Positions 26,423 through 34,586 of a stretch of DNA of 52,667 nucleotides are shown here, piece after piece (the stretch's first letter is position 1; every line of letters starts with the position of its first letter). The notes under the pieces were generated by a model, which worked only from the letters and a program-made list of their open reading frames with translations, had not been told where the DNA came from and made no database searches. Origin of the DNA: Bacteroidaceae bacterium. GTDB taxonomy: Bacteria; Bacteroidota; Bacteroidia; Bacteroidales; Bacteroidaceae. The position numbers and the translations under genes are program-made. Location of the stretch: assembly GCA_017551925.1 (NCBI GenBank), contig JAFZKA010000072.1, positions 1 to 52,667 of the forward strand, in the 5' to 3' direction.

Positions 26423-27061
26423 ATGGAGAGGAGAGGACTTGACTATGTAGTGCTGAATCAGGGATATGTCTCTGTGAACGGCCGTGTGATTGAGCATGAG
26501 GCTACGGGGAATGCTCTGCTTACTGAACTGTACCGTAACCATATTGCCGATTGGCCCAAATTCTTCAAGATGGATACTCTGAGCAAAGCCGGTTTCGTGG
26601 CCTCGGAGTTGTTGCTTAAAGAGACAGGTGAACGCCGTCTTGACGGCGAAGAGTTTACCTCCGGATGCGCCATAGTGCTATTCGGTGCCACAGCATCACT
26701 TTGCGCTGACAGAAACTATCAGGAGACTATTCGGGACAAGGATAATTATTATCCAAGCCCGGCGCTTTTCGTATATACTCTGCCTAACATAGTAACGGGT
26801 GAGATTGCTATCCGTAACCATTGGCGCGGAGAGACATCTTTCTATGTACTTGAGGCTCCTGATGCGGTTCAGATGGCCTTTCATCTGGCTTGTGCATTTC
26901 AGAACAAGACAACTGAGAGCATACTTGCAGGATGGGTGGACAGTTCACGCAACGATGATTTCCAGGCTTTCATGACTGTAATACGCAGAGAGGATGCTGC
27001 TGATACAGACTGGCTTGCGGGACAACTTAAACAGATGATTAACATTTTAAACAACAAGTGA
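26423..27061 (+). CDS. Short ketosynthase-like protein without catalytic residues
   Basis: A 212-residue protein that resembles half a condensing enzyme: YPSPALFVYTLPNIVTGEIAIRNHWRGE matches the strand-helix region before the KS cysteine, and the next stretch VLEAPDAVQMAFHLACAF corresponds to the nucleophile elbow, but no cysteine nucleophile or catalytic histidines are present. It lies between a ketosynthase and an ACP. A structural partner of ketosynthase 2, similar in idea to a chain-length factor, is the most likely role; this is an inference. Confidence 0.6.
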   Translation: MERRGLDYVVLNQGYVSVNGRVIEHEATGNALLTELYRNHIADWPKFFKMDTLSKAGFVASELLLKETGERRLDGEEFTSGCAIVLFGATASLCADRNYQETIRDKDNYYPSPALFVYTLPNIVTGEIAIRNHWRGETSFYVLEAPDAVQMAFHLACAFQNKTTESILAGWVDSSRNDDFQAFMTVIRREDAADTDWLAGQLKQMINILNNK

Positions 27062-27065
27062 TATT

Positions 27066-27323
27066 ATGGAAGAGATGATTCTTAAACTGAAGCAGGAGAT
27101 TATTGAGGTTCTTAATCTTGAAGACATCAAACCTGAGGATATTGACAATGACGCTCCTCTGTTTGGTGAAGGTCTGGGCCTTGATTCAATTGATGCACTT
27201 GAACTTATCGTTCTTATGGAGAAAAACTACGGCATCAAGTTGCAGGATCCTGCCAAGGGTAAGGAGATATTCAAGTCCATCAATGTGATGGCTGATTACA
27301 TTCAGAAAAACCGCACCAGATAA
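27066..27323 (+). CDS. Acyl carrier protein 2
   Basis: An 85-residue ACP with the phosphopantetheine site S41 in GLGLDSIDALELIVLMEK. Compared with ACP 1 it has a longer, more acidic N-terminal helix. Its stop overlaps the ATG of ketosynthase 3 by one base, so it is probably the carrier for the KS3/CLF pair. Confidence 0.95.
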   Translation: MEEMILKLKQEIIEVLNLEDIKPEDIDNDAPLFGEGLGLDSIDALELIVLMEKNYGIKLQDPAKGKEIFKSINVMADYIQKNRTR

Positions 27324-28522
27324 TGCCAGAGAGATCAGTGCTGATAACCGGCTGCGGCATTGTAAGTGCCATAGGCCTGGATTGCGGACAGGTGCTTGAT
27401 TCGCTCCTCAAGGTACGCACCGGCGTGGGGCCTCTCAAGTATCTCAAGACGGAACATACGGAATTCCCCGTAGGTGAGGTCAAGTTGTCCGATGAGGAGA
27501 TGGAGCGTATCATGGGCATTGCTCCCGGTACTCCTACCACTCGTACGGCACTGATGGGAATGATAGCCCTGCATGAGGCATTAGGTGAGGCTAAACTGAG
27601 CCGTGAGGATCTTAAGGAGTGTGGTTTTGTGAACGGCACTACCGTGGGCGGCATGGACAAGAGTGAGCAGTACTATCTGGATTTCATTGAGAATGACAGC
27701 CGTAACGCTTACATCGGTACCCATGACTGTGGTTCATGCTCCGAGATGATTGCTGACAGGTTCGGCCGGTTCAAGATGATAACCACCATATCCACGGCAT
27801 GCTCATCGGCAGCAAACGCCATTGAGATGGCGGCCGATATGATCCGTCTGGGTGAGGCCGATATTGTTGTGGCCGGAGGTTCGGAGTGCATCACCAAGTT
27901 CCACCTTAACGGCTTCAACTCACTGATGATACTGGACCATAACCAGTGCCGTCCGTTTGATGCAGAGCGCGCAGGGCTGAATCTTGGTGAGGGTGCCGCA
28001 TTTGTGGTGCTTGAGGAGTCTGGTCATGCTGCATCAAGAGGAGTCAAGGTTTTGGCACGTCTGTCAGGTTATGGAAATGCCTGTGACGCTTTCCACCAGA
28101 CCGCGTCATCGCCTGACGGTGAAGGCGCATATCTGGCTATGAGCAAGGCGCTTAATGAGGCTGGCTTAAAACCGCAGGATATTGATTACGTGAACGCTCA
28201 CGGCACTGGAACTCCCAATAATGACGAGAGTGAGAGCCAGGCCATGAAACGCCTGTTCGGCAGCAGTATGCCACCGGTGTCATCGACCAAATCAATGACC
28301 GGACATACCACAAGCGCATCGGGAGCAATTGAGACCGTTATCTGCATTCTGGCATTGAGAAACGGTTTCATACCTGTAAACTATGCGTTTGAGCACCCTA
28401 TGGAGAACGGCATCGTGCCTAATATGGATCTCAATAAAGGTTGCAGGCTGCGTCACGTTCTCTGTAACTCGTTCGGGTTTGGCGGCAACGATTCATCATT
28501 GGTAATTTCAGCGGCAGAATGA
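27323..28522 (+). CDS. 3-oxoacyl-ACP synthase (ketosynthase 3, ApeO-like alpha subunit)
   Basis: A 399-residue FabF-type ketosynthase with C160 in ISTACSSAANAIE, H293 in VNAHGTGTPNNDE, K323 and H328 in TKSMTGHTTSAS. It overlaps by ATGA a cysteine-less homologue. That arrangement is the KS/chain-length-factor pair of type II systems, including ApeO-ApeC of aryl polyene synthesis. It therefore probably does the repeated malonyl extension of the polyene chain. Confidence 0.92.
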   Translation: MPERSVLITGCGIVSAIGLDCGQVLDSLLKVRTGVGPLKYLKTEHTEFPVGEVKLSDEEMERIMGIAPGTPTTRTALMGMIALHEALGEAKLSREDLKECGFVNGTTVGGMDKSEQYYLDFIENDSRNAYIGTHDCGSCSEMIADRFGRFKMITTISTACSSAANAIEMAADMIRLGEADIVVAGGSECITKFHLNGFNSLMILDHNQCRPFDAERAGLNLGEGAAFVVLEESGHAASRGVKVLARLSGYGNACDAFHQTASSPDGEGAYLAMSKALNEAGLKPQDIDYVNAHGTGTPNNDESESQAMKRLFGSSMPPVSSTKSMTGHTTSASGAIETVICILALRNGFIPVNYAFEHPMENGIVPNMDLNKGCRLRHVLCNSFGFGGNDSSLVISAAE

Positions 28523-29532
28523 GTATGGAAAAGGAATCTGTAAATATTCTGTCAGCCAAGCAGATATCAATCCAGGCCCCGCTGTCTGAGGAGTGGATGG
28601 ACAATCCCCTGAACTACTCAGAGGATTACGTACGTGCCGTTGATCCTGATTTCAAACAGTTCATATCGGCCGGTGACGCCCGCCGTATGGGAAAACTGCT
28701 CAAACGTGCACTGGCAACATCGTTATCGGCACTGCAGGAGGGCGGAATTGATAATCCCGATGCCATTATTACAGGTACGGGATTCGGCAGCATAGAGAAT
28801 ACTGAACTGTTCCTGGATGCACTGGTACGTGAAGGTGAGCAGTTGCTTAAACCCACACAGTTCATGCAGTCAACCCACAATACGGCATCGTCACTGATAG
28901 GAATACACACCCGGTGTCACGGATATAACTCCACATATTCACAGAAAGGATTCTCTTTTGACAGCGCTCTTTATGATGCCTGGATGCAGTTCCGCATAGG
29001 CAGGATAAAGTCGGCACTGGTGGGCAGTCACGATGAAATGTCGCCGGTGTTCTCAGGATTTGTACGCAAGGCCGGACATGTAAAGGAGGGTGAGATATGC
29101 AGTGAGGCTGCCGTCTCGGTACTGTTGGCTGAGAGTGGCAATGCTTATTGTACACTTGATGGCGTGCGCCTGCTTGACACCCCGTCAAGTGATACTCTTA
29201 AGGAGGTTTTAGCCGATATGACTGACGGCGGTATTGATGCCGTTATGACCGGCAAGAGCGGCAACAGTGAAAATGATTCATGGTACGGATTCCTGGACAC
29301 TTTGCTTCAGGGGGTTCCGCAACTAAGATACAAGCCCCTGTTCGGGGTGAACTTCTCATCATCGGCCACAGGATTCTACGCTGCGGCATGCTGCTTGCGC
29401 AAGGGTAGTGTACCGGCAGTTCTTTCAGAATCAGGCAAAGGCGTGGAGTGCAGCAAGGGCATTCTGGTGGTCAATGTGGTTGAGGGACGTCATTATTCAT
29501 TCTCATTATTGAAACCGGTATGTGGAAAATAA
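28519..29532 (+). CDS. Cysteine-less ketosynthase homologue (chain-length-factor-like, ApeC-type)
   Basis: A 337-residue KS-fold protein. The nucleophile region reads NSTYSQKGFSFDSALYDA, with Ser-Gln (141-142) where ketosynthase 3 has the catalytic cysteine; the histidine motifs are also missing. Conserved structural parts remain (ITGTGFGSIENTELFLDAL, PTQFMQSTHNTASS, VNFSSSATGFYAAA). Tight coupling with ketosynthase 3 supports a heterodimer in which this subunit shapes the tunnel and limits chain length. A KS that lost activity for another reason cannot be excluded. Confidence 0.82.
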   Translation: MSMEKESVNILSAKQISIQAPLSEEWMDNPLNYSEDYVRAVDPDFKQFISAGDARRMGKLLKRALATSLSALQEGGIDNPDAIITGTGFGSIENTELFLDALVREGEQLLKPTQFMQSTHNTASSLIGIHTRCHGYNSTYSQKGFSFDSALYDAWMQFRIGRIKSALVGSHDEMSPVFSGFVRKAGHVKEGEICSEAAVSVLLAESGNAYCTLDGVRLLDTPSSDTLKEVLADMTDGGIDAVMTGKSGNSENDSWYGFLDTLLQGVPQLRYKPLFGVNFSSSATGFYAAACCLRKGSVPAVLSESGKGVECSKGILVVNVVEGRHYSFSLLKPVCGK

Positions 29533-29873
29533 TACCATATTCATTGCTGCAGAGCATACTGTTGGCGGCCGGTCAGCTTATGATGAAACTGGCCTTGAAC
29601 AATATGAGCCAATATCAGGGTTTCTGGCGTTTCCTGGGCAGAGAGATGACAAACTGGTGGTGGCTTGGTTGCGGTCTCTCCATGGGTGGCGCTACGGTGA
29701 TGTGGTTCTACATAATGAAGAACTTTCCGCTCAGTGTGGCCTATCCGCTCAGTTGCCTCAGTTTCGTGTTCGGAATGCTGGGGGCGATGGCTTTCCTGGG
29801 TGAGCAGATACCTGTGGGACGATGGATAGGCATAGGTCTTATACTGGTCGGAGCGGCATTAATAAGCAGATGA
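29520..29873 (+). CDS. Small four-helix membrane protein (EamA/SMR-like)
   Basis: A 117-residue protein with four predicted membrane helices (about 4-22, 46-62, 70-90, 98-115) and the pattern of half an EamA transporter or an ArnE-like small multidrug resistance protein (PLSVAYPLSCLSFVFG, GEQIPVGRWIGIGLILVGA). It could flip a lipid-linked intermediate of the cluster product across the inner membrane. It overlaps the CLF-like gene by 13 bases and is two bases from the LolA-like gene, so it belongs to the same unit. Confidence 0.75.
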   Translation: MWKIIPYSLLQSILLAAGQLMMKLALNNMSQYQGFWRFLGREMTNWWWLGCGLSMGGATVMWFYIMKNFPLSVAYPLSCLSFVFGMLGAMAFLGEQIPVGRWIGIGLILVGAALISR

Positions 29874-29874
29874 T

Positions 29875-30495
29875 ATGAAGAAGACATACATTATAGTCAC
29901 GGTTCTGGTCCTGCTCCTTGCTGCGGGGGTGGGGGCTGTTACGTTCCAGGGAACTCAGACTCTGGATGAGATGACAGAGAGCATCGTCAAGGCATGTTCC
30001 GATATCAGGTCCCTGAAGTGTGATGTTGCTCAGACAAGGCGTACGCCTTTTATTGAAGAGCCTTCAAAATCATACGGGACGATGCTTTATATCAAGCCTT
30101 CCAGATTCTGTCTGGATTATAATGACCCATACAGGTGGATACTCAAAGTTGACGGAAACAACATAGTTACAGGGTTTGACGAGACCCAGTTGGACCAGGA
30201 TATGGGAAGACTGTACAAGGGCATATCGGACATGATACTTGGTTGTATGTCAGGCGAGTTGCTCAAGGATAAGCGGACATTCAGGGTGACCGTTACAGAT
30301 ACCGGTGACGAGTGGAAGGCCGTTCTGATACCGGTGCGCCGCGACATGAAGAAGATATTCAATCAGATTGAACTGGGATTTGATCCGGAAACACGATTGC
30401 TCCGTCGTCTCCAGATGAATGATTCGGCCGGAGGCATAACGGAGATTGTGGTAAGCAATGTGAAACTTAACGGAGATTATGAAGCTGATTGGTGA
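29875..30495 (+). CDS. LolA-like outer-membrane lipoprotein carrier
   Basis: A 206-residue periplasmic protein with an N-terminal signal/anchor (residues 4-22) and the LolA fold: VKACSDIRSLKCDVAQTRR, a YGTMLYIKPSRFCLDY strand pair, DGNNIVTGFDE and a long hydrophobic concave sheet. LolA homologues carry lipids across the periplasm, and a LolA-like gene is a regular member of aryl polyene and flexirubin clusters. Here it would hand the acylated product to the outer membrane. It overlaps the following dehydratase by 17 bases. Confidence 0.8.
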   Translation: MKKTYIIVTVLVLLLAAGVGAVTFQGTQTLDEMTESIVKACSDIRSLKCDVAQTRRTPFIEEPSKSYGTMLYIKPSRFCLDYNDPYRWILKVDGNNIVTGFDETQLDQDMGRLYKGISDMILGCMSGELLKDKRTFRVTVTDTGDEWKAVLIPVRRDMKKIFNQIELGFDPETRLLRRLQMNDSAGGITEIVVSNVKLNGDYEADW

Positions 30496-30871
30496 CTTTT
30501 TCAGTATAGAGTCCCCGATGGAGGGCTTGCCGCATGGACAGTCAGGGTTCAACATCATACTGAATCCTGACCATCTCATTTATAAGGCACACTTTCCCGG
30601 ACAGCCTGTAACTCCGGGAGTATGTATCCTGCAGATGATTCAGGAGATACTTTCAGAGCAGGAGGGTATGCCTTTGTTTATCAGTAAGATAAAGAACGTC
30701 AAGTTTATAAACTTGATATCGCCCCTGAATGACAGCAGGATATCAGTGCTGTTCAGTTCCGTCAGTGAGGAGGAGGGCGGTATCAGGGCACAGGGCGTGA
30801 TTGCCCGCAGGGAGAATACCGCCGATGTGTTCCTCAAGTTTTCATTATTTCTTGTAAGAGAACCTTTTTGA
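30479..30871 (+). CDS. ApeI/FabZ-like hot-dog dehydratase subunit
   Basis: A 130-residue hot-dog protein with the motif YKAHFPGQPVTPGVCILQ. H38 sits where FabZ has its catalytic histidine, but Q52, fourteen residues on, replaces the catalytic glutamate. Together with the protein at 24437, which has the acid but not the histidine loop, it could form a complete heterodimeric 3-hydroxyacyl-ACP dehydratase, as described for ApeI-ApeP. Alone it may be weak or inactive. It sits between the LolA-like and GT2 genes with overlaps or one-base gaps. Confidence 0.82.
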   Translation: MKLIGDFFSIESPMEGLPHGQSGFNIILNPDHLIYKAHFPGQPVTPGVCILQMIQEILSEQEGMPLFISKIKNVKFINLISPLNDSRISVLFSSVSEEEGGIRAQGVIARRENTADVFLKFSLFLVREPF

Positions 30872-30872
30872 G

Positions 30873-31607
30873 ATGTCAAGATACTGCATCATAATACCCA
30901 CATTCAATAACGGCGGCACTGTGGCCGGCGTGGTGGAGCGTGCGCTTAAGGTGTGCACTGATGTGATTGTGGTCAATGACGGCAGTACGGACAACACGGT
31001 ATCAGGGTTATGCGGATCTGACATAACACTCCTTACCCATGAACGCAACAAAGGCAAGGGAAAGGCTTTGAAGACAGGCCTGGAATATGCTGCAAGGAAT
31101 GGTTTTAGCCATGCCGTTACCATTGATGCTGACGGACAGCATTTTCCCGAGGATATTCCTGCACTCATAAGAGTGGCCGATGAGCATCCGGACAGGATAA
31201 TAGTGGGGTGCCGAAATCTTACGAGTGAGAATATGCCGCGTCAGAATACGTTTGCCAACCGGTTCTCAAACTTCTGGTTCCGTCTGCAGACAGCTCAGAA
31301 GGTTGATGACACACAGTCCGGATTCCGTGTCTATCCGCTTGATGCGCTGCACGGGATGGGGCTGCTGACAGCCCGATATGAGGCGGAACTGGAACTTCTG
31401 GTCTTTGCTGCCTGGAATGGTGTACGGATAGAGACTGTTCCGGTGCGTGTATGGTACGCCCCTGCCGGAGAGCGTGTATCACATTTCCGCCCGTTCTGGG
31501 ATTTTTTCAGAATCTCCGTTCTGAACACATTGCTCTGCTTTGGCGCACTACTTTACGGTGTGCCGGCGGCATTGGTCAGAAAGATAAAACGTAAGAGCCA
31601 TGACTGA
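30873..31607 (+). CDS. Glycosyltransferase family 2 (dolichol-phosphate-mannosyltransferase-like)
   Basis: A 244-residue GT2 enzyme: CIIIPTFNNGGTVAGVV (residues 5-21), VIVVNDGSTDNT near 31-42, the metal site TIDADGQHFPED near 83-94 and TQSGFRVYPLDAL near 147. A C-terminal hydrophobic stretch (ISVLNTLLCFGALLYGVPAALV) probably holds it at the membrane. GT2 genes occur in aryl polyene clusters and may glycosylate the lipid carrier or product. It overlaps the MMPL gene by eight bases. Confidence 0.88.
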   Translation: MSRYCIIIPTFNNGGTVAGVVERALKVCTDVIVVNDGSTDNTVSGLCGSDITLLTHERNKGKGKALKTGLEYAARNGFSHAVTIDADGQHFPEDIPALIRVADEHPDRIIVGCRNLTSENMPRQNTFANRFSNFWFRLQTAQKVDDTQSGFRVYPLDALHGMGLLTARYEAELELLVFAAWNGVRIETVPVRVWYAPAGERVSHFRPFWDFFRISVLNTLLCFGALLYGVPAALVRKIKRKSHD

Positions 31608-34584
31608 TTTCTTTCTCAAAATATATGACCGGCTCAGGTGCCGCAAGGGGATGGCTGCTCTTATCGTAGCCGTCATTGTGGCTCTCTCAGTATTTTCACT
31701 GTGCCGGTTGCACTATGAGGAGGATATAGCCGGATTCCTGCCTATTGACCGTTCTGACAGCCGTCAGACCGAGTTTATGGAATCGGTGTCAAGGCAGAAC
31801 AGCATCGTTGTCATTTTCCGCGCTGCTGATGATGCATCGGATGATGAAATAGTGAACGCCATGGATCTGTATGAGGAGCAGTGGTTCCGGAATGACACGC
31901 TGGAACTTGTTCCCGATATGAGTGCCCAGGCCGATGAGTCCGTGGCATTGGAACTGATACAGTTTGTGCAGGAGCATTATGCCAGTTTCCTTACTCCGGC
32001 TGATTACCGCCGCATGGATTCACTGCTTTCACAGCCCGGATATATAAGTGAGAGGCTTGAGGCCGACAAACGTTCCCTGCAGATGCTTACCGGCAGTTTC
32101 ACGGCAAACACAATACCTTATGATCCGCTGGGATTGTTCAGTAACGTGCTGTCGGGGTTGGCCGGTATCGGCTCTGACGGTGGATACAGGCTTGTGGACG
32201 GATACATACTGCACGGCACAGAGCCCGCAGGTCTGCTGCTTTTTGAATCACCGTTCGGAGAGAGTGAGTCAGGCCGTAACGCCCAACTGGTGGAACTGGT
32301 TGAAAAGACGGGTGCACAGGTAACAGCAGAAACAGGCATAAGAGTATCTGCGGTTGGTGCTCCCGTGATAGCCGTTACCAATGCCGACAGGATAAAGAAG
32401 GACAGCGTTCTTGCCGTGGCACTGGCTGTGATAGGTATTCTGGCAGTGTTGTGGTTCTCATTCAAACGCCTTGACTATATTCTGTGGATAGCTGCCACTC
32501 TACTCTTTGGAGCGGTGTTTGCTTTGGGACTGATAGGGTGCATAAAAGACTCTATATCAGTGATTGTGATAGGATTAGGGTCAGTGATAGTAGGTATTGC
32601 GGCCAATTATCCGCTTCATTTCCTGCATTCGCTGCGTGATACGGCCGATAACAGGGAGTCATTGAGTGAGATGGTGGTGCCGCTGCTGGTGGGTAACATA
32701 ACCACTGTGAGTGCGTTCCTATGCCTGCTGTTCCTTAAGGCACAGGCCATGCATGACCTGGCTCTGTTCGGATCATTCATGCTGGCAGGTACGATAATCT
32801 TCTCATTGGTATTCCTTCCCGTATTTGCCAGAGCCGGAGTAAAAGATCCAAAAGATGAGGCCAGGGCAGAAGAGAAGCCCATTACAGGCAGCAGCCGTCT
32901 GTGCCGCATTGTTTCGCCTATAGTCATTCTGATTACCATAGCAATGCTGATATGGGGAGGCAGCAGCAAGTTCGATACAGACCTGAACCATATCAACTAC
33001 ATGACTCCGCAGCAGAAAGAGGATCTGCAGTTCATATCGGGCAGTGTGGGGGATGCAGGTGCTGACCGTCTGTCTGTCCTGGCAGGTATGCTTGCCTCTG
33101 AGGCTGAAAAGGAGACTGTAGGAGAGCGTTGGACTGATTTCTGGAAAAATCACCCGCAGGTTATAGCAGAACTCCGTGAGGAGTCACGGAATTACGGATT
33201 TACGGAGAGCGCTTTTGCACCGTTCCTGGAGTCGGTCAGCAGTGAGCCTGAGATAGTGTCGGCAGAGGATGTCACTCCTGTCAATATGAGTGAGGTCATG
33301 GCATCACTGGTAAAATCACTTTCCGATGATTTCAACATGGTGCTGTTCATGTGCGGATTCATTGTATTTGCATTCCTGTGGATATCATTCGGTAAACTGG
33401 AACTGGCTCTGATTTCATTCCTGCCGCTGACTGTGGGCTGGATATGGATTCTGAGCATTATGAACATGCTGGGCATCCAGTTCAATATTGTAAGCATAAT
33501 ACTGGCCACATTCATTTTCGGTCAGGGTGATGACTACACCATCTTCATTACAGAGGGGCTGATGCATGAGTACAAGACGGGTGTAAGGACTGTCGATGAG
33601 CGCCGCAAGAGTGTAATAATATCGGCGGTGATAATGTTCATAGGTATCGGCACGCTTATATTTGCCAAGCATCCGGCCATGCGTTCACTGGCAGAGATTA
33701 CCATGCTGGGAATGTTTGTGGTGGTTGTCATGGCGCATTTCCTGCCGGAGTGGCTGTTCCGTTGGATGACCATGAAGGACGGTAAGGTTCGTGCCATGCC
33801 TGTTACGATAATGCGTCTGCTGCGTACCGCTTTCGCGTTCGGGTTCCTTATAGTGTCAGTTACCGTTTGCACTCCCGTGGTGCTGGTAATGTTCTTAGGC
33901 AAGAAGAGGGAGTGGAAAGACCGCTTTCTGCATAATCTCTTATATCGGTTTGCCAATCTGGTGATACGCAGGGTGCCTGCCGTGAACTTTACGCTTGACA
34001 ACAGTGTGGGTGAGACTTTCAGCAAACCGGCGGTGATAATAAGCAACCACCAGTCACATCTGGACCTTATGTGTCTGCTTATGCTTACGCCCAAGATGAT
34101 AGTCGTAACCAATGACTGGGTGTGGCGCAATCCTATCTATGGCGCACTTATCAGACGTGCCGAATTCGTGCCGGCGGCTGAGGGCATTGAGGAGTATATG
34201 CCTAAGTTCCGCAGTCTTGCAGAGCGGGGATATTCCATTCTTGTTTTCCCTGAAGGGACGCGCTCAGTGGATTGTTCCATACTGCGTTTCCATAAAGGGG
34301 CTTTCCATCTGGCTCAGGAACTGGGCATGGATATATTGCCTGTATGTCTGCACGGTGTGGGCTATGCTCTGCCCAAAAAGGAATTCATGCTCCGTCCCGG
34401 ACATATAACCGTTACCATAGGCAAACGTGTCACTCCTGACGATATGAGTTGGGGGGCCGATGCCAGGGAGCGTACCAAGGCATTCCACAGGTTCTATGAG
34501 AAATGGTATGCTGATTTGTGCTATAAGTTTGAGACTGAATATCAAGACATTCCTGATAGCCTTAAAGTAATAAATGAGAGTTGA
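31600..34584 (+). CDS. MMPL/RND-type exporter fused to a PlsC acyltransferase
   Basis: A 994-residue fusion. Residues about 1-775 are an MMPL-family lipid exporter: one helix near 20-38, a periplasmic loop to about 265, a helix bundle to about 430, a second loop and bundle to about 770, with the membrane GQGDDYTIF in place of the RND charge motif. The rest is a cytoplasmic PlsC-type acyltransferase with the catalytic NHQSHLD near residue 815 and FPEGTRS near 883. MMPL genes are usual in aryl polyene clusters, but fusing the acyltransferase suggests that acylation and export are coupled. It precedes the CrtI-like gene by two bases. Confidence 0.88.
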   Translation: MTDFFLKIYDRLRCRKGMAALIVAVIVALSVFSLCRLHYEEDIAGFLPIDRSDSRQTEFMESVSRQNSIVVIFRAADDASDDEIVNAMDLYEEQWFRNDTLELVPDMSAQADESVALELIQFVQEHYASFLTPADYRRMDSLLSQPGYISERLEADKRSLQMLTGSFTANTIPYDPLGLFSNVLSGLAGIGSDGGYRLVDGYILHGTEPAGLLLFESPFGESESGRNAQLVELVEKTGAQVTAETGIRVSAVGAPVIAVTNADRIKKDSVLAVALAVIGILAVLWFSFKRLDYILWIAATLLFGAVFALGLIGCIKDSISVIVIGLGSVIVGIAANYPLHFLHSLRDTADNRESLSEMVVPLLVGNITTVSAFLCLLFLKAQAMHDLALFGSFMLAGTIIFSLVFLPVFARAGVKDPKDEARAEEKPITGSSRLCRIVSPIVILITIAMLIWGGSSKFDTDLNHINYMTPQQKEDLQFISGSVGDAGADRLSVLAGMLASEAEKETVGERWTDFWKNHPQVIAELREESRNYGFTESAFAPFLESVSSEPEIVSAEDVTPVNMSEVMASLVKSLSDDFNMVLFMCGFIVFAFLWISFGKLELALISFLPLTVGWIWILSIMNMLGIQFNIVSIILATFIFGQGDDYTIFITEGLMHEYKTGVRTVDERRKSVIISAVIMFIGIGTLIFAKHPAMRSLAEITMLGMFVVVVMAHFLPEWLFRWMTMKDGKVRAMPVTIMRLLRTAFAFGFLIVSVTVCTPVVLVMFLGKKREWKDRFLHNLLYRFANLVIRRVPAVNFTLDNSVGETFSKPAVIISNHQSHLDLMCLLMLTPKMIVVTNDWVWRNPIYGALIRRAEFVPAAEGIEEYMPKFRSLAERGYSILVFPEGTRSVDCSILRFHKGAFHLAQELGMDILPVCLHGVGYALPKKEFMLRPGHITVTIGKRVTPDDMSWGADARERTKAFHRFYEKWYADLCYKFETEYQDIPDSLKVINES

Positions 34585-34586
34585 TT

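Noticed and set aside
29522-29803. Alternative-frame ORF inside the EamA-like gene
   Set aside because: The frame at 29520 has four clear membrane helices; the alternative has none and no family features.
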